Source: Gigaspora rosea
Lineage: Eukaryota > Glomeromycota > Glomeromycetes > Diversisporales > Gigasporaceae
Reading direction: 5' to 3'
NCBI GenBank assembly: GCA_003550325.1
Contig: QKWP01000858.1
Span: 102,857-166,856, forward strand
DNA length: 64,000 nucleotides
This document shows, one piece after another, positions 21,000-31,591 of the stretch (positions within the stretch are counted from its first letter, which is position 1; every line of letters begins with the position of its first letter). A program made the position numbers and the translations under genes. Below the pieces are notes generated by a model, which saw only the letters and a list, made by a program, of their open reading frames with translations, did no database searches and was not told the origin of the DNA.

Positions 21000-23754
21000 A
21001 ATATCAATGTTTATTGGCTGTTCAATATATTATATTGGAGATCAATGGTATTGTTACATTAAAGTTGATAGTGAAAAGGTTGGTATTGTACTTCTTCATA
21101 GTTTATTTCTTGGAAAAGAAGAGGTATTTTTTAATATACATTATATATTTATATAAATTTAATATATATTAATTTAATTTATTATGTTATATAGATACAA
21201 GAAGAATTACCTTATTGTACAACTCTATTGCATTGTTCATCCAAAAGAAAAAAATGTGATATATAATAATTTATATTGTTTAGTATATTATTTATTTTAA
21301 TTATTAATTATTTATACTGTATAATATGTAACTTAGATTATATTCATTGGTTATCTAATGGGATTATTAATTGTGGAGAGATTATTCAAAAGAATTGCTC
21401 AGTAAATTTTATAAATTTATACTATGGGATCTTGAAGCTTGCCCATTTGTTGCAATAGTATGTGTTGGAACACATAACCATCCACCTCCATCTCCTGAAA
21501 AAATACCTGTTGAGATCAAATTAAACCTTCAATCTTTAATTTCTCAAGCAATTGAAAACAATGATATAATTACTTCACAATATATTCAATCAGTAAATTT
21601 TTATTATTATATTTAAATATATATAATATAAATATAAATTTTAATTTAATATTTATTTTTTAGGCAACTTAATAAAGGTCTATTTTAAATCTGAAACACT
21701 TTCAGAGGTTCATCAATCACTAAATAGCATAGATAAATTACACATTTTAGTTGCCAAAGCATATAAAGATATGCATCCTTATGGACAAGGTATTCTAGGT
21801 GTTTTTTATACAGCAAAGAATAGCCATTCTGAAATAAAAGACTATGTACATTATATAGGTAAATTGAATAAAGTAGTACAAAAATTTTGTGGTATATATT
21901 TATTATAACCTTTAAGTTAATTTCTAAAATTTTTGATATATTTATTTGGCTTAGAGATTATAGTATATACTGCTAAATTTTGTGCTATCTTAATAAATTA
22001 TTATTTATTTATAAAAGCATAATTATTTAAATATAATATATTATTTTAATTATTAATTTTATATTATATTTAGAATGGATTGACTCTGGTCTTATTTTAA
22101 TTATTTGTATGCTAAAACAGCAGGCTGAGTTGTTATTTACTTTAAAAAGTTTTCAAATCGATTTGTCCTTTAAACGTGTTAAGGGCAATATAAATGAATT
22201 TGAAATTAATACATATGATACAAAAAATAAATTAAGTATTTTATTATATTTATTATTATTTTATTAATTTATAAATATTATATTATATATATATACTAAT
22301 AAAACAATAGTTTTAAGTTATTGCAGAATATATACAAATGTATCATCAGCTGATGGAAACAAAAAACTATTTTGTATCTTATTTGAAACAATCCAGGAAC
22401 TTACTAATGAAAATATATACATTCATCATATTTATCAAAAAGGTTGGGAATGTATAGTAGGAGATTTGGATGCTGTGCAAGCGAAAGGTTTAGGACTTGC
22501 ATTATATAATATAGATCTATTATTAGATTGGGAAATGCATTTAATGCATATATTTAAGTCTTGTATTGTTCATTTCAAGCGGTAATTAGTTACAAAATAA
22601 TTACTCTTGATATAGTTATATATTATATTTATTTGTAAACCAATAAATATCAAATATAATATTTATACATATAGATATTATTGTTTTAGTTGCATTGAAT
22701 TTTTATTATTAATCCAATAATTATATTGAGATTAGGCTGTATTTTAATAAAATAACTAATTATATTTATTTTATAATTAGAAATCTGTTTAACAAACGAT
22801 TTTCACACGAAATTCATAATATAGCTAAGTCAATCCTTAATGCACCTTCACAAGAAGTAGTCGAATCAATTTTAGATAAAATTGAATCATCAGATGAACC
22901 AGGTGCTAAAGGTAAATATAGTAAAATTAATTTTTTTAAAAAAAATTAACAATTATTCTAATTTAAAAAAAATTTATTAGAATGGGCCAATTATTATAAA
23001 ACACCTTGGATAATTTCTTCATTGAATGTACATATGTCTAAAATGGAGCGTAGTATTTGGAGAAAACATGACAATAATACCAATTCTGCAGAACAACTCA
23101 TGCCTTAGCAAATAAAGAAGGAAAACAATTAAAACTTTTGTCAGCTATTCTACAGTAATTTTATTAATTATATAAATTATTTATAATAAAATTATTTATT
23201 AATTTATTTACTTGTTTTAGTGGAAGATGAAAGGTTACTAAAAATTAAACAAACCTACAATAATTCGGGCATACCATACACAAGAAATGACAAAAGTGAG
23301 GTTAAAAGACAACAAACTGCATCAAATAGAAGAGGTAAATGTTTATTCTAAGATTATTTATTAAAATTATACATATCAAAATTTATTTATTTATTTATTT
23401 ATTATTTATTTAGCAACAAGATATAGGTCTACAAGTGCTAATGTACGTAAAAGAAAGATTTCTACCACCATCAATAAGAATAAGAATAATAAAAGATTAC
23501 GTCCTGAAAACAGTTTTCAAGAAGTAACGGAAATGGAATCAACAAATAATGCTGAGGGCACATCCATGGTGCGAAATAACAACAAAAATGATTTATTTTT
23601 AGATATTGAATTGGAAGAAAGGAAAATTGCATTGTTAGAACGTCAAACCAAAGTTAGAAAAGAAGCTGCTGAAGCGGAGGCTATTGAATTACAAAACAAA
23701 GCAGTTGAAAGCAAGCTTGGATTTGTAATTTTGGATAGCTTAGATTTATTTTAA
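21000..23754 (+). pseudogene. MULE-like transposase-derived gene, copy 2 (5'-truncated)
   Basis: Begins in the middle of the exon that copy 1 has at ~17568 (FIRST shared words TTTATTGGCTGTTCAATRT). It keeps the intact GAG/GTATTTTTT donor near 21123, the empty MITE site, and exon CPFVAIVCVGTHNHP through IITSQYIQS. Further on are HPYGQGILGVF, SGLILIICMLKQQAEL, DLSFKRVKGNINEFEI, CIVGDLDAVQAKGLGL and the exon end FKSCIVHFKR. The last gives the C-x2-H that MULE DDE domains carry after the second Asp. After WRKHDNNTNSAE a 2-bp loss shifts the frame near 23092, and 8 bp are missing near 23226 compared with copy 1. The tail DLFLDIELEERKIALLERQT is intact. Each copy is broken at places where the other is sound. 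Confidence 0.65.
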
Positions 23755-24134
23755 ATAAATATGCTTTGCGTTAATTCAATAAAAATTTGTATTCGCTTGC
23801 AATTAAATAAATGCGGTTTTAACTTAAAGCTTAATACTTTATTATATTTTTGAAAAAAATTTGAACATTCGAATATTAATATGGGATTAATGCCGGTGTA
23901 AATCAAGAATCGAACTTGTAAATTTATAACTCAATGACTCAATTATGCATGTTTTCAGGACTTAGTTATTTATTTAAAGACTTCGAAAATACTAAATTTT
24001 AAAAGAAATTCGTATGTACTAGTACGAATTTTTTTTTTGTTTTTAAACGTACGTACTATCAAAATATAACCCAATTTTCGTATGTCCGTACTATTTACAT
24101 TAGCGTACAGTACTACTTTACTAACTACCTATTA
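23755..24134. other. 3' flank of copy 2 and spacer
   Basis: Up to 23995 it repeats the flank of copy 1. The remainder includes CGTATGTACTAGTACGAATT-type palindromic words. No gene was recognised. Confidence 0.5.
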
Positions 24135-24246
24135 TATGGGATCTTTGCTAGGATTTTTTTTCTAAAAATATATTTATTTTGTTTTTCTTAATAAAAATTT
24201 TTGTAATAATGGCTCATAGTGTCATTTTGCTTGCAAAGATCCCATA
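24135..24246. mobile_element. 112-bp MITE, family D
   Basis: Inverted ends TATGGGATCTTTGC / GCAAAGATCCCATA are flanked by TA at 24133-24134 and 24247-24248. The interior is T-rich. It is too short to encode anything, and shares only the TATGGG start with families A and B. Confidence 0.75.
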
Positions 24247-25167
24247 TATTTTTAATAACTGATAATACTATTGCATAACAATTTTAGATGATGATTTGCC
24301 AACAATGTGTGTTAATTTTTGTAGTAGAAACATATTTTTTAGAAAAGGAATTCATTGCACAAAAACTTTTTGCGATAAAATTTTTTAATTAGCATAATTT
24401 ATAGTTAATATAAATTGAAATTACGTTTGATATTATTATTATGGAGTACCAAATCATTAATTAGGCAATTTTGATACTTTCCCACCGGGCACTCTTTTAA
24501 TAAAATCAGCAAGGGTTTTCTTATATACATACTGGATTACTAATACTGAATAAGATTTGCGTAGCTACGAATGAGTAATTGCATTTATTCTCGCACTAGC
24601 AAATCTAAATTAATTTAGATGGTCTGGTAATTAAATATACAATTCAAACCGTAACAACAACGAAAATTTTCGACTAATTGACTAATTTCGTTTTCGTTAA
24701 TTCCTAAAAGAAATAAGGCTCAAATTTTGTGCAACGTATTTTAATTATTTTATAAGCCCATACAAACAGGATCTGTATTAATAATTCCGATTATAATCGA
24801 CAATCCTAATAAATTAATTATTTAAATAGACTCATACAAAACAATAAATTCATTGTATCAATAGTTCTGTTATCATCGAAAGCATAACAAATAATAACAT
24901 TTTATTAATTTCATTAATTTTGTGAATTCTTTTTGACAAACAACTACTAAAATGTCAAATTACTTAAATTCACTAACGCTTATCAAATTTTTTATTTCCA
25001 ACAATTTATTTTGAATCTTAAATTATAAGCAAGAATATATAGAGTGATATTAGTATGTGATGTTTTGTGTCGAAATTAAGTGAAAAAGCTGAGTCAATGA
25101 ATTCACAAAAAAATAAATTGACCTGGCCGGCCGGCTTTTTTTTTTTTTAGAAAAAAATTTCATATTA
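24247..25167. other. AT-rich spacer, nothing recognised
   Basis: No coding pattern, array or convincing inverted repeat. Ends in a T-run next to the outer inverted repeat at 25168. Confidence 0.45.
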
Positions 25168-25344
25168 CAGCTATTTTCATAATTCCTGGAACACCTGATA
25201 AAAATTGACCGAATGATGTTTCGGCCGATTCGATTAAGTTTATGATTTCGGGGAATAAGAATCAGATACGTAATTTAATAAGATCAGGTGATTAATATAT
25301 ATTACAATAAGACTAAATATCGTAAGTCGTAAAATTTCACTTTA

Positions 25345-25984
25345 GCGCTAAACGAAACCTTTATTCATTTCTAATTATTTTTCGACGAAAATTTGTTTTA
25401 AAAAATTGAATTAAATTTCAATTTCTATTCTTTGGCAAGATCCATTTTCGTTCAAACGAAGCCTTTATTCATTTCTAATTATTTTTCGTTTCTTGTCGAA
25501 GACAAAAATTCGTTTTTAAAAAATTGCATTAAATTTCAATTCTTATATCCATTTTTGTTCAAACGAAGCCTTTATTCACTTCTAATTATTTTCATTTCAT
25601 GTCGAAGATGAAAATTTTGGTTTTAAAAATTGAATTAAACTTCAATTCCTATTCTTTGGCAAGATCCATTTTCGTTCAAACGGAGTCTTTATTCATTTCT
25701 AATTATTTTTCGTTTCATGTCGAAGACGAAAATTTAGTTTTTAAAAAATTGTATAAAACTTCAATTCCTATTCTTTGACAAGATCCATATTCGTTCAAAC
25801 GAAGGCATTTATTCATAATTATTTTTCGTTTCTTGTCGAAGACGAAAAAAACATTTTTAAAAAATTAAACTAAATCTCGATTCCAATTCTTTGGCAAGAT
25901 CCATTTTCGTTCAAACGAAGGCATTTATTTATTTCTAATTATTTTTCGTTCTTGTCGAAGACGAAAAAATTATTTTTAAAGAAT
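25345..25984. repeat. ~117-bp tandem array, about 5.5 units
   Basis: The anchor TTCAAACGAAG recurs at 25451, 25558, 25675 (as TTCAAACGGAG), 25794 and 25910, spacing 107-119 bp. Each unit holds CTTTATTCATTTCTAATTAT, TTTTCGTTTC, TGTCGAAGACGAAAA and CTTTGGCAAGATCCATTTTC. The array ends at an N (25985), so its true length may be larger. Confidence 0.8.
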
Positions 25985-27069
25985 NAAATTTATAATAGTT
26001 TTAGTAATAATACAACTACAAAATATAGTAGGCACTCGATACTGTGAAAACTAGATGCCCAAAGATTGTTGTAAGGGTTTATATATCAAAACAAACCCCA
26101 AGTTAAATTTTTAGAGTCATTAACAGTTACAATTTTTTGTAATCCGTTAAGGCAAATTGTCAGCTTTGAGTTACAGTTGGCGTACGTATATTTGTACAGT
26201 ATTATTTTCTTTAATTGTGTATGTATCTTTATGTACTTGAAAAAATAATGTCTAACTTCGTTTATTCTATTAAAATTTTCTATCTTTACAGATTTTAAAT
26301 TCTTTTTTTTTCTGATAACAGTTACCAAGTACAAATATTTCATTATTCTACTATATCAGCAAGTTTTTGATAACGAATAAATGTCTTATTTCATTAGGCT
26401 AACGTAAAAATTTCTTGATTTTGTTAGCATCATTCTTTTTATGTTTTATGAATAGGACTTTTTATTCACAGCAATGTCTTGTTTAAGACTCATACTGGTT
26501 ATGCAGTGAAAGCATGTAGTTTTTTTGCTTTTTTTCGTTGGGGAAAGGAGCTGATCATTTACAAATTATGATTTACTCTCGTGCTAGCAAAAACAAACTC
26601 TGTATATAAATAATAAATTATACTGACATAATCGGTATAATAACTAGTTTAGAAAAGTAACACATAATGAATATGCAGTGTTGCGCTAGCTATTAGATTG
26701 AATTTACAAGTTTTCAAATGGGCATAGCATTCTAAAGGGTGAGTCAATAAACAAGAACTTAATAGAAGACAATCATTGTGATAGATGCTATATTATCTCA
26801 GAAGCATTATGATATCATATTAGCCTTGTGCCAATATGCATATAATGAATTTTAATAATCACGATACTAGTTTAGTTAGAAACTTAAAAAGAAGCTATCG
26901 AAAGCATCATGTTAGCTTTGTATGAGCATGCATACAGTGGGCTTTTACAATCGTATCGCAATACTAATTTAGTTAGAAGCTCAAAAAAGGAAAAGTCAAA
27001 AATTTTAAAAAAAAAATCTGGAGTATTACACAAATTTAGACCCAATCAGGCTTTTTTAAAAAAAATAAA
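25985..27069. repeat. Spacer with a ~101-bp tandem duplication
   Basis: Near 26803-26893 and 26904-26991 two copies share the blocks TTAGCYTTGT, GCATGCAT/ATGCATAT, ACTARTTTAGTTAGAARCT and AAAAAG. The rest is AT-rich without coding pattern. Starts at an ambiguous base. Confidence 0.45.
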
Positions 27070-27215
27070 CCCGAATCTCTAACTTAATTCAGTTTATTAA
27101 TCCGATTTTTAAAATGAAACCGGTTTTAATAATTCGATTTCTAAAATAAAACCGGGTTTATTAAATTCGATTATCAAAATTAACCCGGATTTATTAAATC
27201 CGATTTACCGATTTT
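27070..27215. repeat. Short tandem array of TTTATTAAATCCGATTT-like units
   Basis: Four to five units of about 33-37 bp with AAACCGG or AACCCGG, TTTAATAAATYCGATT and TAAAAT, immediately before the inner transposon's left end. Confidence 0.55.
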
Positions 27216-27406
27216 ATTTAATTCGATTATTGGATTACAGCTGTTCTCATAAATTCTGGGACAACTGATAAAAATTTGGCCGAATTCGATAAACTTTTGT
27301 TCTCGGGTGCATAAGCTTTTGATTCCGGCATGATCATCGATATACAGTATAAAAAGAAATTTCTGTATCACATGTACTACTTTTATTCTAACACAATAGT
27401 GTAAAA

Positions 27407-29308
27407 ATGTCGATTCAACCATATTTATTAAGCTTTCGTCTTAATGCTTGTCCAATTTGTATGACATGCTTAGTCTGTACGAAAATCTACGGCAATGATT
27501 GTTCTTGTCAACTGACAGATTCACAATTGAAACGCAAAAGAAGTTCTAGTCATAAGTTAAACTTTATTAATAAACATATCACACGATCTGGCGCTAATAA
27601 AAAAAAGGTCAAATACGATCAAGACTTTGTTAATTGGCTCAGAAGTAATGCAACTCAAGTTGAGTTAAAAAATCAAGACTTTATTAATATTTGTCGAGGA
27701 TGTATTGAGAAATATGAACAACAGCTTTTAAGTTAATTTTTTGTATTTTTGTATTGTTCTTATTTGCAATATTGATATAGATTATATTTAATAAAAATTT
27801 TATAGGACGAAAAGAAAACCAGTATGAATTAAGTGAACCTATTGAAACAATAGATTTAACAAACAAGGAATCGTTGGGTTGTTCATCTGTAGTGGATTCA
27901 ATAGAGCCACTTGAAACAAAAAAAGAGCCATTGGGTTGTTCATCTATAATGAATTCTTTAGAACCGCTTGAAATAACAAGTAATAAGGTCACAGAATTGG
28001 AAACAATCAAAGAACCTATTATTAGTAAGTACTGTATATACGGTATTATAATATTATATATAATTAATATTAAAATCTCAATATATAATTATAATATAGC
28101 ATTTGTTACGTTGGTGTGTTATGATCGATTTGAAAAGCCACACAAAAAACTAGATGGTGCATTAGCAATTCCATATAACCTTGACAATATTAAGAACTTT
28201 GGGAATATTGAAGAAGAGATTCTATCCCGTAGACTTCCTAAGCAATGGGGCAAAATTGAATTAGGCCGCATTTGCTACCAAATTTCTAATACATTGAAGG
28301 CAGATCACTATGATTTAAAGGCTGATGAGGCTGTTGTTGCATTCATAACAGAAATGAAAAACAAAAAAAATGTTCAACTATGTATTTACCAAGAAAGTAA
28401 TGAATCTAATAAAGCAAAAAGGATTCGGGTAAATAATTTTTAAATATTAATTGTATTAGTTAAATTATTTAATTAATATATTTATTATTATTATTAGACA
28501 CTTGAAACTGAATCAACTACAATAGATACAATAAATAATCTTAAAAAAAATATATATGAGAATCTTACATCTTGCGATATATATATTCAGGGATGTCTAA
28601 TTTCTGATGATGGGCGACATTTAAAATTAGATGGTGATTTAGTTACATTATGGGCTCGTGCAATTGTAAGAAATACTGTATAATATATATTTGTACATAA
28701 CTTTTATTATTTATATATTTATTAATTTTATATTATAGTTTACTCAAATGAAAGGTGTTGATGAAAAAACTCCACCGAATCTTCCATTATTTGACAAATC
28801 TAAATATCGCTATCCAATATCTAAACGGCCTTCAAATAGCAATACTTTATTAAATGAAGGTATATTCTATATTTATATTTATTAAATACTGTATGTTTTA
28901 TATTAACAGTTAATAAAATTAAAAAATTTAATATATATATATTGTATTTATAGATAATGCTTCTACATCAACAGCTGATTCTAATTTATCTACAATTGAT
29001 TCTACTTCTACTATGATATCCTCAACAATTATATCAAACCTTCATTCTATAACGGTTCATACTCCAAAAAAATCACCTTTTAAATCTAATATTTATGTTA
29101 CTAAAAATATGACTTTTAATAACTTACTTATGTATTTCCTGATGGTCCACCTAATAAAAAGCGATTTATTATTAAATCATCATTGGAGGCAGATAGTAAA
29201 ACTTTTTTACCTGAACAAGTTATAAGTCAAGTTTTTATAAATGAGCATGTACATATTTGGATAGAATTAGAAGATGTAGAAATACAGTTTGATTATTTAT
29301 TTGATTAA
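27407..29308 (+). CDS. Passenger gene: six-exon cysteine-rich protein of unknown function, C-terminus frameshifted
   Basis: The ATG at 27407 lies 95 bp inside the left inverted repeat. Exons at 27407-27731, 27806-28024, 28100-28428, 28498-28665, 28739-28859 and 28954-29225 join in frame at every GT-AG junction and give 477 codons. Introns are 74, 75, 69, 73 and 94 bp; intron 2 is a multiple of three and open, so it may be retained. Residues ~13-35 (CPICMTCLVCTKIYGNDCSC) plus a later ICRGC suggest zinc binding. A repeated GCSSVVDSIEPLETKKEPL / GCSSIMNSLEPLE segment follows, then a middle domain (DGALAIPYNLDNIKNFGNIE; LGRICYQISNTLKADHYDLK). In exon 6 the frame changes near 29130: the other frame continues PDGPPNKKRFIIKSS to EIQFDYLFD and stops at 29306-29308. 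One missing T in TATTTCC would explain this. No known domain is recognised. Confidence 0.65.
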
Positions 29309-29402
29309 TTTATTTCATGTACAAATTAATATTCATGTATAAATAATTATTTAGAAATGATAAATATATTTGAGCTAAATATAATATTTATTTAATATAT
29401 TA

Positions 29403-30185
29403 CTATTGAATATATCCTGCATGTTGATAACATGCTTGAGCTAATTTTTTACCAATTGTCATACAAGTAAGATCTAAAACTTCTATAGGATCTTCCATTG
29501 ACTCAGCCCAGATTTTATTTTGTCGCAAATAATTTTTTATATAAAAAAAGGTTTGCTCTATCTATTAAATAAAAAAAATTTTTATTAATTATACAAAAAT
29601 GTATATTTTTGAGCACGTAATCCTACAAAGCTCCAACCATAACGACGTGATAGTGTCCTTCGATCATAGGCTGATTCATCTGAAAAAAACCAATTGATCT
29701 GGTGTATATTGAGACATTCGCAAAACAAAGTTATTTCTATCAACTTGATTTCGTTCTTTTGCACGTTTTGAAATCTATAATATATAAATAAATCTTTTTA
29801 TATCAATTTGTAATATAAAATATTCATATATAAAAGATTTTACCTGTTTGTTCGTATATCCAAGCCTATGAATAGCTCTCCAAATTGTTGAAAGACTAAT
29901 GATATGGCCTAACCAAAGTTCCATCTCTGACTGCAACTCATATAAATACCAATCGGGTTTTTCTTTCATTAAAGTATTGAGATATTTCATATCATCTATA
30001 CTTAGTAAACGTGGCCTTCCAATTAGTGATGGGAGTTCTTCAACACACCCATATTTCTGAAATTGTTTAAGAACTCGACCAGCAGAAGACTTGCTAACAC
30101 CTAAGTGTTTGGCGATTGTTCGAACTGGGAAACCTTCTAAATGTTTTTCGACTATTTGCCAACGAATATGTTTTGAAAGTATCAT
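29403..30185 (-). pseudogene. Tc1/IS630-like transposase with N-terminal helix-turn-helix, internally deleted
   Basis: The ATG at 30183-30185 starts exon 1 (to 29844, 114 codons). It contains a clear HTH: KHLEGFPVRTIAKHLGVSKS, AGRVLKQFQKYG, GRPRLLSIDD and a second half ending RAIHRLGYTNKQ. A 69-bp intron (29843-29775) leads in frame to exon 2, ISKRAKERNQVDRNNFVLRM. One extra T in a T7 run near 29690 shifts the frame. The continuing frame reads LVFSDESAYDRRTLSRRYGW, the first catalytic Asp region of IS630/Tc1 DDE domains. The expected part with the second Asp and the P-Y-S-P block is absent. IEQTFFYIKNYLRQ, which would carry the final acidic residue, appears near 29555, and the protein ends ACYQHAGYIQ at 29403. 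This gives the element its superfamily; it cannot work as written. Confidence 0.75.
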
Positions 30186-30560
30186 TGACAGAACAAAGTT
30201 AACACCTTATAATTTAGCGTATGGGGTAATAAATAAAAGACTATAAAAAAATTCATTCTACGTAATAATTTTTTTATAATACGAAATTAGTCATGAAATT
30301 CAACTTTTCGGTATTTTTTTACGAACAATAAGATATACATATTGTGTAACGACTTATATTGTAGCACCAAAATGTACCCGAGATCAAAAGTTTATCGAAT
30401 TCGGCCAAATTAATTTCGGCCAAATTTTTAGCAGTTGTCCCAGAATTTATGAGAACAGCTGTAATTATTTTATTATACCGAATCAATAACTTATCGAATT
30501 CGGCCGAAACATCATTCGGTCAATTTTTATCAGGTGTTCCAGGAATTATGAAAATAGCAG

Positions 30561-30809
30561 TAAAAGTTTTATAAAATTTATATACAATTTTCTTAAAATC
30601 CCACCCGGTTATTAAAACATATAAAAAATTTTTTTGAGGTTTCCAAATTTTGAACCGGCCGGGTTATGAAAACCAATTGATTAATTTTTCATGGCCTTAT
30701 CGAAATTACAGTAAATTTTCGGTAATAAAATAGTTTTTGATAATATAATTTTCAGCCGGTATATCGTTTCGGTATAATCTATACCGGCCGAAAATTTTAT
30801 TATCGAAAA
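30561..30809. other. Spacer with CCGGCCG-containing palindromic words
   Basis: Words such as GAACCGGCCGGGTT and ATACCGGCCGAAAATTTTAT/AATTTTCGGTAATAAAAT recur, resembling the region before 25168 (CTGGCCGGCCGGC). Possibly remnants of related ends. No gene seen. Confidence 0.35.
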
Positions 30810-31167
30810 TAGTGTTCCGCGAAAAGGATCCGGATGGATCCAGTATTTTATAATGAGTATGAATGTAGCATTACACTAAGGGTACAGGACTGAAACTGAA
30901 CATATAATTAATATTGAAAACACACTACTGTTAACAGGCTCCGCTTGTCTCTCACGTGCGTCTGTAGCTAGCAGCAGTCCTTCAAGCCCGCTGCATCCGG
31001 ATCCGGATTAAGCAGTGAGTTTGAAGGACTGCTACAGACGCACGTGAGAGACAAGCAACTTCCATATTATTATATGTTCAGTTTCAGTCCCGGAATCTTA
31101 GTGTAATGCTACATTCATACCCATTAAAAAATACCGGATCCATCTGAATCCCTTTTGCGGAACACTA
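30810..31167. mobile_element. 358-bp hAT-type foldback MITE
   Basis: Long arms of about 160 bp pair almost throughout: TAGTGTTCCGCGAAAAGGAT at the left; GCATTACACTAAG, GACTGAAACTGAACATATAA and GTCTCTCACGTGCGTCTGTA in both arms. Flanking octamers ATCGAAAA (30802-30809) and ATCAAAAA (31168-31175) match at seven of eight with a G/A transition. The core around GGATCCGGATTAAGCAG is unpaired. hAT type is inferred from the 8-bp duplication and TAGTGTTCC end. Confidence 0.75.
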
Positions 31168-31591
31168 ATCAAAAAAACTACATTTTTATTACCGAGAAAT
31201 TCTTCACGTGATCTGCTAATTTTGTAAATATCTGAATTCGATACAAAATATAACTTGACTTTCCGTATAAATGCGAAATAACTCCCAAAGTGTAATTTCG
31301 AATTTTGATCGAACTAAGCTTAATCCGGGCCATTATTCAAACAATGCCCTAGGCGTTATTTTGCATTTATTCAGCGTTCCTGGTTTAGCATGCATCGCGC
31401 AGTTACCTATTTAGAATAGACGCTACTACTAGTAACCTACCATATTGTGGTGGATAATATATATATACCTACGAAACTGTTTAATTGATTTCTGTCACGG
31501 GTTACAATCGGTTCCATCATAGATCAACTGGTCTTAAATCCAGAGTGCCGATCATAAATGCATTTCCATATTATTAATTTTGCGCACACGA
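31168..31591. other. Spacer, nothing recognised
   Basis: Moderately AT-rich, with no arrays or frames of note. Confidence 0.4.

Larger units (their letters stand above)
27238..30461. mobile_element. 3.2-kb Tc1/mariner-IS630-like transposon carrying a passenger gene
   Basis: The left inverted repeat 27238-27312 begins CAGCTGTTCTCATAAATTCT, continues GGGACAACTGATAAAAATTT, GGCCGAATTCGATAAACTTT, and includes TCTCGGGT. The right copy 30374-30461 matches it apart from scattered changes and a local duplication of about 15 bp around GGCCGAAATTAATTT. TA dinucleotides flank both ends (27236-27237, 30462-30463). The interior is filled by two convergent genes with 95 bp between their ends: a six-exon plus-strand gene and a minus-strand HTH/DDE transposase. 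Tc1/mariner elements normally hold one gene, so the second is a passenger. The transposase is broken, so this copy is not autonomous. Confidence 0.8.
25168..30560. mobile_element. Outer TA-flanked inverted-repeat pair enclosing the passenger-gene transposon
   Basis: The left arm 25168-25251 (CAGCTATTTTCATAATTCCT, GGAACACCTGATAAAAATTG, ACCGAATGATGTTTCGGCCG) is mirrored at ~30478-30560 with only a few differences over about 83 bp. TA flanks both ends (25166-25167 and 30561-30562). The arms resemble, but are distinct from, the inner pair at 27238 and 30461. The inner element's right end lies about 17 bp inside the outer right arm. Inside the left arm are a tandem array, an N and featureless sequence. 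Either an older relative received the inner element as a nested insertion, or two arms of separate elements are being paired; the intervening ~2 kb shows no second transposase. Confidence 0.6.
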
